A stretch of DNA of 64,000 bases from SKLM01 sp041687115 (GTDB lineage Bacteria; Chloroflexota; Anaerolineae; B4-G1): positions 1-64,000 of the forward strand of contig JAWLCP010000004.1 of the NCBI GenBank assembly GCA_041687115.1, read 5' to 3'. Positions 63,074-64,000 of the stretch are shown piece after piece (position 1 is the first letter of the stretch; each line of letters opens with the position of its first letter). The notes under the pieces were generated by a model. That model worked only from the letters and a program-made list of their open reading frames with translations. It had not been told where the DNA came from and ran no database searches. Both the position numbers and the translations under genes were made by a program.

Positions 63074-64000
63074 ATGAAGAGGCGATGGACGTCTATCAGT
63101 ATGTTAGCTGTGGGACTGCTGCTGGCCCTGGCGGTGGGTATGACCCAGGCGCAGGGGTCCGATTCCGGGGCGGAACCGCGCGCGGAGAGTCTCTCGATAG
63201 CGGCCACGGTGGGGCAGAAGATCTCCTACCAGGGCACGCTGACGGACGACGGCACGCCCGTCGACGGCGTGCGCGAGATGGTCTTCAAGCTCTACTCCGA
63301 CGACGGCTGCTCCACCGTAGTGGACACCATCGACGCCGGCAGCGTCCAGGTGAACGACGGTGTGTTCGACGTGGTGCTGACCGTGAACCAGGACGACTTC
63401 AACGGTCAGGGGTTGTGGCTGGAGGTGGAGGTCGGCGGCACAGGCGTGGGATGTGAGGAGCTGCTGCCGGTCCCCTATGCCCTCAGCCTTCGGCCAGGGG
63501 CCGTCATCTCCGATGCCGACACCTCCGTAGAGGTGAATCGGTTGGATGAGGGAACCGGATTCCAGCTTGACGCGTACTACGGCGTGTATGCCGAGGCCGA
63601 TGGAGCGGGTACCAACTACGGCGTCCGCGGAGAGAGTTTCGGTCTGGGCGCGGGTGTCCTGGGGGTCAGCAACTCCGCGAGCGGCTGGGGTGTACAGGGA
63701 TGGAACTCGGCCGGAGGGGATGCGGGCCGCTTCGTGGGTGATGTCCGCGTTGAAGGTGATGTGGAGCAGGGAAGGGACGACAATGGCCTGGTCAAGGCTG
63801 CGGCCAAGATCAGCTGCTACAACCTGTCGACGGTGCAATACTCCTTCAACAATGTGGGTGATCCGGTCACGGTTACGGGTAACTTGACTCTGGACGGTGT
63901 CTGCACCATAGACTTCAACTTCGACCTATCGGATCGTTACTGGTCGGCCACCGCCACCACTGCGTCCGCTCTAGGTGTCACGTGCCGCCCGGGCAGTTCC
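63074..64000 (+). CDS. Secreted surface protein (partial, runs off the window)
   Basis: At least 309 aa, open to the window end. A classical signal peptide (basic MKRRW, hydrophobic MLAVGLLLALAVGMTQAQG) is followed by a beta domain with ISYQGTLTDDGTPVDGV, MVFKLYSDDGCS, VFDVVLTVNQDDFNG and LWLEVEVGGTG, then LLPVPYALSLRPGAVISD, a module common in large extracellular proteins of Chloroflexota. Next come short Gly/Tyr repeats (YYGVYAEADGAGTNYGV, LGAGVLGVSNSASGWGV) as in fibre-like proteins, and a Cys-containing beta region. ATG 63074 has a perfect AGGAGG seven bases upstream. Probably an extracellular or cell-wall fibre; the C-terminal anchor lies outside. Confidence 0.85.
   Translation, partial: MKRRWTSISMLAVGLLLALAVGMTQAQGSDSGAEPRAESLSIAATVGQKISYQGTLTDDGTPVDGVREMVFKLYSDDGCSTVVDTIDAGSVQVNDGVFDVVLTVNQDDFNGQGLWLEVEVGGTGVGCEELLPVPYALSLRPGAVISDADTSVEVNRLDEGTGFQLDAYYGVYAEADGAGTNYGVRGESFGLGAGVLGVSNSASGWGVQGWNSAGGDAGRFVGDVRVEGDVEQGRDDNGLVKAAAKISCYNLSTVQYSFNNVGDPVTVTGNLTLDGVCTIDFNFDLSDRYWSATATTASALGVTCRPGSS

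Overview
The window looks like a scaffold piece from an uncultured, high-GC Chloroflexota bacterium (Anaerolineae/Caldilineae-like). I infer this from the gene repertoire, not from a marker gene: very large GAF/PAS histidine kinases with NarL-type regulators, a propeller-sensor kinase, a BTAD/TPR activator beside the small 'GYRSYLLRLW' protein, M3 oligoendopeptidase F, many CPBP membrane proteases, YjbQ, and a surface protein ending in the 'PVPYALSLRPG' module. No rRNA, tRNA, CRISPR array, transposase or phage gene was seen. The sequence contains one 100-N assembly gap.

Layout. (1) 1-14.5 kb: the tail of an ABC-2 exporter, then a signalling block: a 1354-aa PAS/GAF kinase divergent from its NarL regulator, a single-domain receiver, a 1701-aa propeller/GAF kinase translationally coupled to a receiver-LuxR-SpoIIE phosphatase fusion, and another NarL regulator. 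(2) 14.5-44.3 kb: an accessory zone of small membrane proteins, CPBP proteases, a flavodoxin, YjbQ, two nearly identical alpha/beta hydrolases, an amide/lactam-hydrolase operon, acetyltransferases, two complete ABC-2 transporters and an M23 lipoprotein. Many genes here are broken (truncated pepF, two CPBP genes, a double GNAT, a C45 acyltransferase, an ICMT-like gene, yjbQ tails). (3) 44.3-50 kb: divergent SulP-STAS-rhodanese/GlpX-like operon (minus) and full-length pepF (plus). (4) 50-59 kb: membrane proteins, a protein with two HExxH motifs, an RDD protein, an SLC13/TrkA-C anion transporter and a heterodimeric ABC exporter. (5) 59-64 kb: a 1088-aa BTAD/NB-ARC/TPR activator (minus, interrupted by the assembly gap), its small neighbour, and a secreted surface protein running off the end.

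The main unexplained feature is an intergenic element present four times (15946-16068, 22920-23042, 33964-34086, 36355-36477). Each copy is exactly 123 nt and has the same orientation as the genes around it. Each has a hairpin with a 3-nt loop at the same offset (offsets 39-63; well formed in three copies, degenerate in the second), then GATGAC-18 nt-TACACT (TAGGGT in one copy) ending the unit. It reads as a mobile or recurrent terminator-plus-promoter cassette that closes one transcription unit and opens the next. A fifth, truncated copy (14760-14787) is fused to the truncated pepF. The second and third copies each follow one of the two nearly identical hydrolase genes, and each hydrolase is preceded by a yjbQ 3' remnant, so yjbQ tail, hydrolase and element appear to have moved or been copied together.
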